Assembly: GCF_003858645.1 (NCBI RefSeq)
Contig: NZ_RQJP01000006.1
Coordinates: 434,001 to 498,000, forward strand
DNA length: 64,000 bases
Source of the DNA: Larkinella knui
GTDB lineage: Bacteria; Bacteroidota; Bacteroidia; Cytophagales; Spirosomataceae
Reading direction: 5' to 3'
Below are positions 42,569 through 50,615 of this stretch, one piece after another; position 1 is the first letter of the stretch, and each line of letters starts with the position of its first letter. Below the pieces are notes generated by a model that saw only the letters and a list, made by a program, of their open reading frames with translations, did not search any database and was not told the DNA's origin. Both the position numbers and the translations under genes were made by a program.

Positions 42569-42620
42569 GCCCGGACTGCCTTTTGGGGTCAAGTTTTAAG
42601 GATAGAAAATGAGGAAAGCC

Positions 42621-42827
42621 CTAGGTCCAATCTGTTTCCTCCAGAATAAAAATAGCCTCAACGGTCGTGTTGAATACGGAAGCGAGTTTCAAAGCAAGGG
42701 TAGTGGAAGGGACGAACTTTCCAATTTCAATGGAATTGATCGTTTGTCTGGAAACGCTTACTTTATCGGCTAGTTCTGCCTGCGTAATATTCTGCTTTGC
42801 CCGTTCTACTTTTAAAGCATTTTTCAT
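42621..42827 (-). CDS. small Xre-type HTH regulator
   Basis: This 68-residue single-domain repressor-type protein has MKNALKVERAKQNITQAELA, DKVSVSRQTINSIEIGKFVP, LALKLASVFNTTVEAIFILE, which is the lambda-Cro-like fold of the YozG group. It starts 10 bases after the small membrane protein gene on the same strand. This pairing (membrane protein plus tiny Xre protein) is common in Bacteroidota and Firmicutes and probably forms a signalling unit. ATG 42827 is chosen since the longer frame overlaps the membrane gene. Confidence 0.9.
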   Translation of the reverse strand: MKNALKVERAKQNITQAELADKVSVSRQTINSIEIGKFVPSTTLALKLASVFNTTVEAIFILEETDWT

Positions 42828-42837
42828 TTCCAACCGG

Positions 42838-43179
42838 TTATTTCCAGGAAAGGTACAATCGTAAATAATAGATACTGAGCGCCAGGGCAAAAACGAGAAT
42901 GAGAAAGTAGTTGATATCGGTCAGTTGAAACGAAATCAGCTGATGCGCGTAGAAATTCGAACTGATCAACTTGAAACCATAGCCAATAATCAGCGCAATG
43001 GAAGTTGAAGAAGATTTTAAGAGAATGGCCCGTTCATCTTCTCTTTTCTCTCTGCTAATAAACAAAATAAACAACCCAACGAGCAGCGGTATCTCGGAAC
43101 CCGCCGACTGATCAACCAGATCGGTTATAATTCCGATTCCTATCAACAAAAGGCCAAGGTATTTAACGAGTCTATTCAT
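42838..43179 (-). CDS. small membrane protein paired with the Xre regulator
   Basis: This 113-residue protein has about four hydrophobic segments: LVKYLGLLLIGIGIITDLV, IPLLVGLFILFISR, STSIALIIGYGFKLIS and YFLILVFALALSIYYLRLYL. The charged loop REKREDERAILLK resembles the DUF2178-like proteins that sit with small Xre regulators. ATG 43179 is used; the longer frame to 43308 crosses the promoter at 43207. It is co-transcribed with the Xre gene. Signal unknown. Confidence 0.75.
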   Translation of the reverse strand: MNRLVKYLGLLLIGIGIITDLVDQSAGSEIPLLVGLFILFISREKREDERAILLKSSSTSIALIIGYGFKLISSNFYAHQLISFQLTDINYFLILVFALALSIYYLRLYLSWK

Positions 43180-43206
43180 GGCTTTAGAAAGTTTAGTATA
43201 CTTGTC

Positions 43207-43214
43207 CAAAAGTA
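43207..43214 (-). promoter_or_regulatory. -7 promoter element for the membrane protein / Xre pair
   Basis: TACTTTTG on the minus strand matches the consensus, with a predicted start about 43200, some 20 bases before the ATG. No clear -33 TTG. Nothing else was recognised in 43215-43533. Confidence 0.45.
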
Positions 43215-43533
43215 ATCTATAAGCGACTAAAAGATAAGTAAACTGTACTTTTTTTAACCAAATAGTTTGCAGATGGCCTTGGTTTGCCGAGGAAAGGTTC
43301 AGACTCATCCATAAACCGTGGGAGGAGGGTCATCGGGCAAAAATTCAGCAGGAACTGCCACCAGCTTTCAGACTATTCATTCTTGAAAAGATGCTTTTCC
43401 GGCGTATCAGGCGCGTCCGACACCCTCATTCCGGCTGTGTGTTGATAAGAAAGAGTGATTTTATGGCAGCAAAAACCATCAGAAAAAGTATCTTGTCTGA
43501 AACTTTATTCAACACTAACCAAAACGTAAGAAA

Positions 43534-44355
43534 ATGGCGACGATCACCCTAAAGGACGGAACCGAAATTTATTACAAAGACTGGGGCACCGGTCAACCAA
43601 TTGTATTCCATCACGGCTGGCCGTTGTCGGGCGATGACTGGGATGGCCAGATGATCTTTTTTCTGAATCAGGGTTTTCGGGTCATTGCCCACGATCGCCG
43701 GGGACACGGCCGATCGTCGCACACCGACATCGGACACGACATGGAAACCTACGCAGCCGATGTAGCGGAGCTGACGGAGTTTCTGGACTTGAAAGATGCG
43801 ATCCACATCGGTCACTCGACCGGTGGCGGTGAAGTGATTCGGTATGTGGCGAAATACGGGCAGGGCCGCGTTGCAAAGGCGGTATTGATCAGTGCCGTTG
43901 CGCCCGTTATGGTGCAATCCGAAACGAATCCGGACGGTATTCCGCTGTCGGTATTCGATGAAATCCGGGTCGGAACGGCCACCCAGCGACCCCAATACTT
44001 TCAGGATTTTACGATTCCTTTTTATGGCTACAACCGGGAAGGCGCCAAGGTTTCGCAGGGAATTCGGGACAACTGGTGGCGGCAGGGTATGATGGGTTCC
44101 ATCAAAGCGCATTGTGATTGCATCAAGGCGTTCTCGGAAACCGATTTTACCGAAGACCTGAAAAGTGTCGATTTGCCGGTGCTGGTGTTGCACGGCGAAG
44201 ATGACCAGATCGTTCCCTTTGCTCTAACGGGTGCCCGGTCCGTCAAATTACTGAAGAATGGAAAGCTGATCTCCTACCCCGGTTTTCCGCACGGCATGCC
44301 GACGACCGAAGCGGCCACCATCAATGCCGATTTATTAGCGTTTATTAATTCGTAA
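43534..44355 (+). CDS. alpha/beta hydrolase, non-heme chloroperoxidase type
   Basis: This 273-residue serine hydrolase of the cofactor-free haloperoxidase/esterase group has FHHGWPLSGDDWDGQM for the oxyanion hole, the nucleophile elbow GHSTGGGEVIRYVAKYG (Ser in GHSTG), the acid in VLHGEDDQIVP and the catalytic histidine in YPGFPHGMPTT. Such enzymes act on esters and, with peracid formation, on halides. ATG 43534 gives the normal start MATITLKDGTEIYYKDWG. It ends in a strong terminator and is single. Confidence 0.92.
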   Translation: MATITLKDGTEIYYKDWGTGQPIVFHHGWPLSGDDWDGQMIFFLNQGFRVIAHDRRGHGRSSHTDIGHDMETYAADVAELTEFLDLKDAIHIGHSTGGGEVIRYVAKYGQGRVAKAVLISAVAPVMVQSETNPDGIPLSVFDEIRVGTATQRPQYFQDFTIPFYGYNREGAKVSQGIRDNWWRQGMMGSIKAHCDCIKAFSETDFTEDLKSVDLPVLVLHGEDDQIVPFALTGARSVKLLKNGKLISYPGFPHGMPTTEAATINADLLAFINS

Positions 44356-44365
44356 TATCCTCTTC

Positions 44366-44393
44366 TGGCCGGCGTCTTCGCCGGCCACTTTTT
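44366..44393 (+). terminator. intrinsic terminator of the chloroperoxidase-like gene
   Basis: TGGCCGGCG-TCTT-CGCCGGCCA forms a perfect 9-bp, GC-rich stem closed by a UUCG-like loop, followed by CTTTTT. Confidence 0.85.
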
Positions 44394-44441
44394 AAACCTG
44401 CACATGGGTCGGTCAGGACATCGACCGCAGAAAACACCAGC

Positions 44442-44503
44442 CATTTGTCCACCTATTCCCGCCATTTATAGGACAAATGCCCTCTGCCGCTTCGATACCT
44501 TTG
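44442..44503 (+). promoter_or_regulatory. inverted-repeat operator and promoter before the siderophore-interacting protein
   Basis: CATTTGTCC (44442-44450) and GGACAAATG (44471-44479) form a perfect 9-bp inverted repeat with a 20-nt gap. The -7 box TACCTTTG is at 44496-44503, 20 bases before the ATG. The right arm covers the expected -33 site, so a regulator bound here could act directly on initiation. The AraC gene downstream in the same run is a plausible candidate. Confidence 0.55.
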
Positions 44504-44522
44504 CCAAAAGAAATCGAATCAA

Positions 44523-45218
44523 ATGGCAAATATCCTGAAAAAAGCAGTAGCGGGTTTATTCGAAAAGATGCTAACGCCGTCACGCGTGCTGGCCGTTCGT
44601 GCCTGGCAGCCGGCCACGCTGTACGAAGTCGATGTGCATGTTCCCACGATTCCGCTGGAAAAATGGAATACCATCAAACGGTTGAAATGCAAGGTCGGTG
44701 AGCTTGAATTCCGGGATTATACCCCGGCCTTGTGGAATGCCGACAAAAAAGTGTGTACGATGTACATCGAAGCCGGGCATCAGGGAGCCGGCAGTCGATG
44801 GATTCAGCAACTGAAACCGGGTGACGAAATCCTGTTTGGCGCGGCCCACGCGGCCCAATTGCCCGCTCAGGAAGGCAAACTGTTGTGTCTGGGAGACGGC
44901 AGTGCTCTGGGGCATTTTTTAGCCTTGAAGCAATTAACCGACCGGCGAACCTACCCGATGGATGTCGCGGTTTTTTTGCAGGATCAGTACCAGATACCGC
45001 CACCACTCACAGAAAATAATCCCGAATTTGACTTCATCCCAAAACCGCATGGCGTTAGCCTTGATGCGCTGGAGCAATGGTATCGATCAAAAGAGTTAAG
45101 GAATTACACTTCTATTTATATTGCGGGAAATATACCAATGGTGACCAGCCTGCGGAGAAAATTGAAAGCGATACCAGACGTGCAGGCAAAAATCTATTCG
45201 TACGGATTTTGGTCATAA
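44523..45218 (+). CDS. siderophore-interacting flavoprotein reductase (SIP type)
   Basis: This 231-residue protein is of the siderophore-interacting ferric reductase family: LYEVDVHVPTIPLEKWNTIK, the FAD-binding stretch ELEFRDYTPALWN (RxYT), FGAAHAAQLPAQEGKLLC and LGDGSALGHFLALKQL in the NAD-binding half, ending IYIAGNIPMVTSLRRKL. Such proteins release iron from ferric siderophores by reduction. It is followed 12 bases later by an AraC regulator on the same strand, and both share an operator-like element, which suggests an autoregulated iron or stress pair. Confidence 0.85.
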   Translation: MANILKKAVAGLFEKMLTPSRVLAVRAWQPATLYEVDVHVPTIPLEKWNTIKRLKCKVGELEFRDYTPALWNADKKVCTMYIEAGHQGAGSRWIQQLKPGDEILFGAAHAAQLPAQEGKLLCLGDGSALGHFLALKQLTDRRTYPMDVAVFLQDQYQIPPPLTENNPEFDFIPKPHGVSLDALEQWYRSKELRNYTSIYIAGNIPMVTSLRRKLKAIPDVQAKIYSYGFWS

Positions 45219-45230
45219 TAAAAATAGAGA

Positions 45231-46100
45231 ATGGCGAAAGAAACGATCCAGCTCCTGCAATTGGAGGAAAGCAGGTACGGCGTAGGAATTTTCTCACTAT
45301 CAGATCCTGCCCTGCTGGACTACCGATCGGCAGAAATTGCGTTCCCACACCGCCACGACCATTACTGCTGCTTTTTTATCGAAACCGGGCACCTGAATTT
45401 TACGATTGATTTCCAGAATTTGGAAATTCCGCCTTCGTCTCTCCTGGTATCCTGCCCCGGACAAGTTCATCAGCTCGGTTATGCCAACAAGGTGACGGGG
45501 TGGGGACTCGCTTTCGATGCCCGGTTTATCGACCAGAATGCCCGTCTGGTGATTGAACAATCCTTCGCAAAAGCCGCCTTACTGTCTTTAGATTTTTCCG
45601 AAAAAGAGTGGTTTACCACCCTTTTTCAATTGATTTACGCAGCCGTTGAGGAGAAAAAACCGACGCAATTTCAGTCTCAGCTCATCCATACGTTGATCAA
45701 TGCCTTTTTTTACAAAACCGTAACGCTTTATCAATCGCAGGAAGATGAACGCATTCAGGCCTATTCGTTACGTCGGGTTGAGATTGCGAAAACGTTTAGC
45801 CAGTTGGTGAAGGACCATTTTCTGCAGCTCAAAAAACCGGCCGATTACGCTTCAAAAATGAATATAACCGTTAGTTATCTGAACGATACGGTCAAATCCG
45901 TAACCGGATTCCCCGCTACGTATTTTATCCAGCACGAAATTTTTCGGGAAGCCCAGCGACTCTTATTTTACACCGGTAAAAGCGTGAAGGAAATTGCTTT
46001 TCAACTGGGGTATGAAGATTACAAATACTTTATCCGGCTGTTTGGCAAGACAGTAGGCGCATCACCGGCAAATTTTAGAAAAACCAGTCAATCATCGTGA
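45231..46100 (+). CDS. AraC-family regulator
   Basis: This 289-residue regulator has an N-terminal cupin-like sensing domain (FPHRHDHYCCFFIETGHLNF, VSCPGQVHQLGYANKVTGWG) and a C-terminal AraC double HTH: KPADYASKMNITVSYLNDTV, TGKSVKEIAFQLGYEDYKYF, RLFGKTVGASPANFRK. The start is ATG 45231, 12 bases after the siderophore-interacting gene, so the two are co-transcribed and it probably controls them. This type is common before or after efflux and oxidoreductase genes in Bacteroidota. The next gene begins 24 bases after its stop. Confidence 0.92.
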   Translation: MAKETIQLLQLEESRYGVGIFSLSDPALLDYRSAEIAFPHRHDHYCCFFIETGHLNFTIDFQNLEIPPSSLLVSCPGQVHQLGYANKVTGWGLAFDARFIDQNARLVIEQSFAKAALLSLDFSEKEWFTTLFQLIYAAVEEKKPTQFQSQLIHTLINAFFYKTVTLYQSQEDERIQAYSLRRVEIAKTFSQLVKDHFLQLKKPADYASKMNITVSYLNDTVKSVTGFPATYFIQHEIFREAQRLLFYTGKSVKEIAFQLGYEDYKYFIRLFGKTVGASPANFRKTSQSS

Positions 46101-46124
46101 CCTTCTACTTTGCAAACACAGCTC

Positions 46125-46505
46125 ATGCAGGATCTCATCAAAAAATTCAAGTTTAAGGGCACCGGCGTTGTTCTGAATGCACCGCCAGCCCTAAAGGCCG
46201 CGTTTGAACAGCTCGGTTTTAAAACCAGCTTTGACAAAACCGCCAAAAGCACCAACACACTGGTTTTCGTCACGAACAACACGGAGTACCTCGATTTCCT
46301 TAAAACCGGTTTGGATGCGATTGAATCCGACAGTGTTTTGTGGTTTGCCTATCCGAAAGGCACCTCAAAGATCAAAACCGACATCAACCGGGACACCCTT
46401 CGGGTAACCGGCGAAGAATTTGGCATCACGACCGTCACCGCCATTGCCATCGACAACACCTGGAGTGCGTTGCGGTTTAGACCGGTCGACAAAGTGGGGA
46501 AGTAG
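46125..46505 (+). CDS. DUF3052-like protein
   Basis: This 126-residue protein resembles the DUF3052 group: it has a short N-terminal basic helix (MQDLIKKFKFK), NAPPALKAAFEQLGF, then the recognisable SVLWFAYPKGTSKIKTDI and ITTVTAIAIDNTWSALRFRP. The family is of unknown reaction and small. The start is ATG 46125; a TTG at 46110 is only five codons earlier. It follows the AraC gene at 24 bases and may be in the same unit. Confidence 0.7.
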   Translation: MQDLIKKFKFKGTGVVLNAPPALKAAFEQLGFKTSFDKTAKSTNTLVFVTNNTEYLDFLKTGLDAIESDSVLWFAYPKGTSKIKTDINRDTLRVTGEEFGITTVTAIAIDNTWSALRFRPVDKVGK

Positions 46506-46614
46506 CCCGACAAAAATTAAGCTGAAAAGGATAAACTGTTCGCTCTTCCGGCGGGTTAAATTGGCGGAGACGGATGGGCCGAATCCGGGACGAACCAATT
46601 ATGTCGCACTACCG

Positions 46615-47049
46615 ATGGAAACTTTTTCAACCCGCGATTTACTTGTTGAAGTAATCAACAAGTTATTTGTGTATACCGACTCCCAGGCCTGGGACAAACT
46701 TCAGAATGAGGTGTTTACCGAAACCGTCTTGTTTGATATGTCTTCGCTGGGCGGGGCGAAAATGGACATGACCGCAACAGCCATCTGCGAGATGTGGAAA
46801 GCCGGTTTTGCTGGCATCGATTCCGTCAATCACCTGGCGGGCAATTATCTGGTTGACATTCAGGGAAAAAGCGCAACGGTTTTTGCCTACGCTACGGCCA
46901 CGCACTACAAGAAATCGGCAGTAAACGGCCCCACGCGGGAATTTGTCGGGACGTATGACCTTCACCTGACTCAAAAAGAAGCCGGCTGGCGAATCGATCA
47001 ATTCAGGTACAACGTAAAGTTTACGACCGGCAATCGTGATCTGACGTAA
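46615..47049 (+). CDS. SnoaL/NTF2-like protein
   Basis: This 144-residue protein has the cone-shaped NTF2 fold: METFSTRDLLVEVINKLFVY, WDKLQNEVFTETVLFDMSSL, MDMTATAICEMWKAGFAGID and VNHLAGNYLVDIQGKSATVF, ending YDLHLTQKEAGWRIDQFRYN. SnoaL-like proteins include cyclases and small hydrolases, but most are uncharacterised. ATG 46615 gives the usual start; the longer frame from 46420 overlaps the DUF3052 gene and is rejected. The next gene is an AraC regulator 50 bases on. Confidence 0.82.
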   Translation: METFSTRDLLVEVINKLFVYTDSQAWDKLQNEVFTETVLFDMSSLGGAKMDMTATAICEMWKAGFAGIDSVNHLAGNYLVDIQGKSATVFAYATATHYKKSAVNGPTREFVGTYDLHLTQKEAGWRIDQFRYNVKFTTGNRDLT

Positions 47050-47099
47050 CGATTTTTCACCTTGCGATCAGCCCTATAAACTGGTTACTATCCCGCAAA

Positions 47100-47852
47100 A
47101 TGCCCGAAACCGACCTTGCGTATACGCTCGTTAAGCCCACGCCGGCACTCGCCGATCTGGTGGAAAGCTTCTGGATGCTTGCCAATCAAACCCAGGACGA
47201 AAAAGAGGTAGTGGTTTTACCGGATGGCCGGTTTGACATTTTCTTTTCCCTTTCAGCGACCGAACCGTTCCACGTTACGCTGTCCGGGTTGGGGAGTGAA
47301 CCTTCCCAAAGCGCGCTGGCGCCTGAAGCGGTCATCTGTGCGGTCAGTTTTAAATTACTCGCCGTTGAATACCTCCTTGAGACGCCCCTCGTATTGGATA
47401 AAATTGACTATTTACCGGCCAACTTCTGGGGCATTACCGCCGATGACCTCATGGATTTCGAGCGGTTTTGCAGTAAAGTGATCGCTAAAATAATGAGCTT
47501 GCGAAAAGACCCGATCGATGAACGGAAGCGCAACCTGTTTGACCTGATCTATTCTTCACAAGGCTCCCTGCCCGTCCAGCAACTCTCCGAAGCGGTTCAG
47601 TGGAGCAGCCGCCAGATCAATCGCTATTTTAACCAGTGGTTTGGCATTTCCCTCAAAGCGTATTGTAACATTCTGCGCTACCGGGCTTCATTCGACCAGA
47701 TTAAAGAGGGCAAGTTGTTTCCTGAACTAAATTTTGCCGACCAGGCCCATTTCATCAAAGACGTAAAAAAATACTCCGGCGTTACCCCCAAAGAGCTCAC
47801 CAAAAACAAAGACGACCGATTTATACAATTTTCAACCTTGCCGAAAAAGTAG
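47100..47852 (+). CDS. AraC-family regulator with DUF6597-like N-terminus
   Basis: This 250-residue regulator has an N-terminal domain of the DUF6597 kind (TLVKPTPALADLVESFWMLA, VVLPDGRFDIFFSLSATEPF) and a C-terminal AraC HTH: LPVQQLSEAVQWSSRQINRY, FNQWFGISLKAYCNILRYRA, FADQAHFIKDVKKYSGVTP. Its stop TAG lies inside a 37-bp inverted repeat that also contains the -7 box of the next gene, the Tet(X)-like monooxygenase. It is a good candidate to control that gene. Confidence 0.9.
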   Translation: MPETDLAYTLVKPTPALADLVESFWMLANQTQDEKEVVVLPDGRFDIFFSLSATEPFHVTLSGLGSEPSQSALAPEAVICAVSFKLLAVEYLLETPLVLDKIDYLPANFWGITADDLMDFERFCSKVIAKIMSLRKDPIDERKRNLFDLIYSSQGSLPVQQLSEAVQWSSRQINRYFNQWFGISLKAYCNILRYRASFDQIKEGKLFPELNFADQAHFIKDVKKYSGVTPKELTKNKDDRFIQFSTLPKK

Positions 47853-47879
47853 TTTTGTCCCATCACAAACTACTTTTTC
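47843..47879 (+). promoter_or_regulatory. palindrome combining AraC terminator, operator and Tet(X)-like promoter
   Basis: GAAAAAGTAGTTT (47843-47855) and AAACTACTTTTTC (47867-47879) form a perfect 13-bp inverted repeat with an 11-nt loop. The AraC stop TAG (47850-47852) is inside the left arm. TAGTTTTG (47850-47857) matches the -7 box for the gene starting at 47884. The right arm ends in a T-run, so the same DNA could end the AraC transcript and begin the next. Confidence 0.6.
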
Positions 47880-47883
47880 AACC

Positions 47884-49023
47884 ATGCTTATTCAAGACAA
47901 AACGATCGCGATCGTGGGCGGAGGTCCCGGCGGTCTGACACTGGCCCGGCTTCTCCAACAAACCGGGGCGTCTGTAACCGTATACGAACGGGATTTCAGT
48001 AAAGAGGCCCGGGTGCAGGGCGCAACCCTCGATCTGCACGAGGATGCCGGTTTGGAAGCGCTCCGGCAAGCCGGTTTGATGGACGCCTTCAAAGCCAATT
48101 TCCGTCCCGGAGCCGACAAAATGCGGATTGTCGATAAAAATGCAACCATTCTTCTCGACGAAGACGTCAATAAAGACAATGAGCTGTTCCGGCCGGAGAT
48201 CGACCGCGGTCCGCTACGGAAAATCCTGCTGGACTCGCTGCAACCCGATACCGTGGTGTGGAACAGCCAGTTAGTAACGCTGGCACCGATGGGTACAGGC
48301 TGGAAACTCGAATTTCAAAATGGCTCGTCGGCGCTCGCAGATCTGGTAATTGCCGCCGATGGGGCCAACTCCAGAATACGTCCCCTCATAACGCCCATCA
48401 CCCCCTTTTATTCGGGCATCACCATTGTTGAAGGAGCGGTCCTGGCTTCTGAAACCGCCACCCCAACCATTCACAAGCTGTTAAACGGTGGAAAAATATT
48501 TGCGCTGGGTAATGAGAAAACGTTGATTGTCAGCTCGAAAGGTGACGGAAGCCTGGTTTTTTATACCGGCTGTAAAACGGATGAATTCTGGTTTCGAAAC
48601 GCCGGAATCGACTTCACCGACAAGGCTCAGGTGCTTACCTGGTTTCAGCAGGCGTTTGCGGACTGGGACCACATCTGGCTCGAACTGATTGAAAAGGCTG
48701 AAGTTCCTTTTATCGTTCGTCCGCAATATTGCATGCCCCTGGATCAGCATTGGGATGCGTTGCCTAACCTGACGATGCTAGGCGATGCCGCACACCTGAT
48801 GCCGCCCTATGCGGGCGCGGGCGTCAATATGGCGATGCTGGATGCGTTGGAATTAAGCGCTTGCCTGACCAATACCGCCTTTCCTGACCTGCAAACCGCC
48901 ATCGCAGCGTATGAAAAACAGATGCGCGCCCGGTTCGCGGAGGTGGGCAAACTAACCCTGGAGCAAACCGCTTCCCTGCATTCTCCCAACGCCCTTGCCG
49001 ATATGCTCGCCCTGTTTGCCTAA
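47884..49023 (+). CDS. Tet(X)-like FAD-dependent monooxygenase
   Basis: This is a 379-residue class A flavin monooxygenase whose order of motifs closely follows Tet(X), the tetracycline-inactivating enzyme of Bacteroidota: GGGPGGLTLARLLQQTGASV (FAD loop), VQGATLDLHEDAGLEALRQA, EIDRGPLRKILLDSLQPDTV, DLVIAADGANSRIR, and GDAAHLMPPYAGAGVNMAML near the end. Length (Tet(X) is 388) and lack of a C-terminal extension match. Whether it acts on tetracycline cannot be told: many chromosomal relatives do not. An AraC gene upstream and an embedded palindrome suggest inducible control. Confidence 0.86.
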   Translation: MLIQDKTIAIVGGGPGGLTLARLLQQTGASVTVYERDFSKEARVQGATLDLHEDAGLEALRQAGLMDAFKANFRPGADKMRIVDKNATILLDEDVNKDNELFRPEIDRGPLRKILLDSLQPDTVVWNSQLVTLAPMGTGWKLEFQNGSSALADLVIAADGANSRIRPLITPITPFYSGITIVEGAVLASETATPTIHKLLNGGKIFALGNEKTLIVSSKGDGSLVFYTGCKTDEFWFRNAGIDFTDKAQVLTWFQQAFADWDHIWLELIEKAEVPFIVRPQYCMPLDQHWDALPNLTMLGDAAHLMPPYAGAGVNMAMLDALELSACLTNTAFPDLQTAIAAYEKQMRARFAEVGKLTLEQTASLHSPNALADMLALFA

Positions 49024-49048
49024 CTGACGAATGGAGAAAATCAGCAAA

Positions 49049-50521
49049 TCACTCCACAACCCCGGTTCCCAGCTTATTCAAACCGCTGCTGATATCTACC
49101 CAGAAACCGTTCACAAATACATACCGCAACTGATTGCCCCGGCGCAAAACGAAAGTCGGAATCCGGCCGGTCTGGATGGGCCGAACAGCCGTGGTCGTGG
49201 GCTGAAGCAGGTGAACCGGCGACAAGTGGGTGGTGGCCCGCGACGGTGTTGCCAGCCGGAAGGTCGTGATGCCCTGCTGCACCAGCGAATCGAGTTTATA
49301 TTTTTTCAGATCGGCCATAGACCGCAGCGTATCGGGGTGAATTTGGCCCGGCGAAACCGTCAAACCCGTCGCGTCGATTTCTTCGATGCCGAAAAAGGTG
49401 GACAGATCACCGAAGTCGTCGATGGAACTGCGGTAGCCAAAGGTGGCCGCATTGCCGACATTGACCTCGTTGCGATTGATCCCAATATCGACCGTCACCG
49501 GTTTTCCGCCCCGCATTAGCTGCGCGTTTCGGATCAGCACATCGAACAAATACCGCTCGTTTTCCGGGATCGTGTTGTATTCCGAACGGGACTCGGCTTT
49601 GTAGGAATCCGTCGCAATGGCCTGTAAAGCCGTCAGAATAGCAACGTAATTCAGTTTGCGGATGAATTGCTTTTCGGGATCATTTGGATATCCGCCCGAC
49701 TCGATCAGAATCAGCGTCGTTCCCCACTTCTGGATGTTATCGCCAAACGCCCGGGGTTCAAACTCGTCGGAATACCGCCCGACACCGCCGGGAATAAATT
49801 GCTGCAACACCCGGTTCATGCCCACAATCAGCTGCATCGAGCGTTCGCGCACCGGATTGATGTTCCGCGCTTCGTCGTAGGCCGTGGCCAGAAACGAAAT
49901 GGTAGCCTGTTTGGGCGAATGGCCGACGCTGTAACGGGTGCTCTGGTCGTGGAGATTAAACCCAACCAGCGGTTTCAGCGACTGTTGTAATCCTTTCAGA
50001 ATCACGGATTCCGGCGATTGCAGCCGCAGGGCATCCCGGTTCAGGTCGATGTCCAGAGCGTTCCGGCGCTGATACCGCTCCGCGCCATCGGGGTTCAGCA
50101 TCGGCACAAAATACAGCGTCGTTTCGGCCAGTACCTGCTTTTTGAAATCGTCAAAAGCACCATCGGCCCGGAGGAAATTGAAAATGTCGAAAATCGCCAT
50201 CGTCGCCGACGGTTCGTCACCGTGCATCTGCGACCACAGCAGCACTTTACGCGGCCCCGTCCCGATTTTGATCATCTGAATTGGCCGTTTCTCCACCGAC
50301 TCCCCCACTTTCGTGATTTCAAACCGGCTGTCGGTTTTCAGCCGGTCGATCAACGGCAGCAGATCGGCGTGTTTAAACCGCCGGTGCGTCAGGGCGCTAT
50401 CACGGTAGGTGTCGTGCGTATCGAATAATTGCTTTGAGAAGGTCAAATCCTGAGCGTATGCGGTAGTCATCAGAAACAAAATAAAGGCAAAGATGGCAAA
50501 GGATGAAGAAGATTTCAGCAT
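49049..50521 (-). CDS. M14-family zinc carboxypeptidase, secreted
   Basis: This 490-residue exported peptidase has a signal peptide (SSSFAIFAFILFLMTTAYAQ). The M14 zinc ligands are seen in WSQMHGDEPSATMAIF (H-x2-E) and later in VGFNLHDQSTRY (H). LNPDGAERYQRRNALDIDLN carries the substrate-binding arginine/asparagine region and TLILIESGGYPNDPEKQF is a candidate for the catalytic glutamate. Enzymes of this type trim C-terminal residues from proteins or peptides. It is convergent with the Tet(X)-like gene (25 bases between stops). Confidence 0.92.
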   Translation of the reverse strand: MLKSSSSFAIFAFILFLMTTAYAQDLTFSKQLFDTHDTYRDSALTHRRFKHADLLPLIDRLKTDSRFEITKVGESVEKRPIQMIKIGTGPRKVLLWSQMHGDEPSATMAIFDIFNFLRADGAFDDFKKQVLAETTLYFVPMLNPDGAERYQRRNALDIDLNRDALRLQSPESVILKGLQQSLKPLVGFNLHDQSTRYSVGHSPKQATISFLATAYDEARNINPVRERSMQLIVGMNRVLQQFIPGGVGRYSDEFEPRAFGDNIQKWGTTLILIESGGYPNDPEKQFIRKLNYVAILTALQAIATDSYKAESRSEYNTIPENERYLFDVLIRNAQLMRGGKPVTVDIGINRNEVNVGNAATFGYRSSIDDFGDLSTFFGIEEIDATGLTVSPGQIHPDTLRSMADLKKYKLDSLVQQGITTFRLATPSRATTHLSPVHLLQPTTTAVRPIQTGRIPTFVLRRGNQLRYVFVNGFWVDISSGLNKLGTGVVE

Positions 50522-50547
50522 GGTATGAAGTGAGTTATCTTTCTAAA

Positions 50548-50615
50548 TTTTACCCCAACCCTTAAAGGGGCTTTAAAAAGCATCGTCCGAAGCCCCTTTA
50601 GGGGTTGGGGGTAAA
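50548..50615. repeat. long inverted repeat after crcB (CCCCAACCC type)
   Basis: TTTACCCCAACCCTTAAAGG and AGGGGTTGGGGGTAAA at the ends, with GGGGCTT / AAGCCCC inside, form a nearly complete 68-bp hairpin between the crcB stop and the M14 start on the same strand. It probably ends the crcB transcript. Confidence 0.75.

Noticed and set aside
43463-43552. 29-codon ORF (MAAKTIRKSILSETLFNTNQ...) before the chloroperoxidase-like gene
   Set aside because: It overlaps the start of a confident gene in another frame and has no promoter box; chance ORF more likely.
46420-46614. Upstream extension of the SnoaL-like protein
   Set aside because: It overlaps the DUF3052-like gene and reads as low-complexity frame noise.
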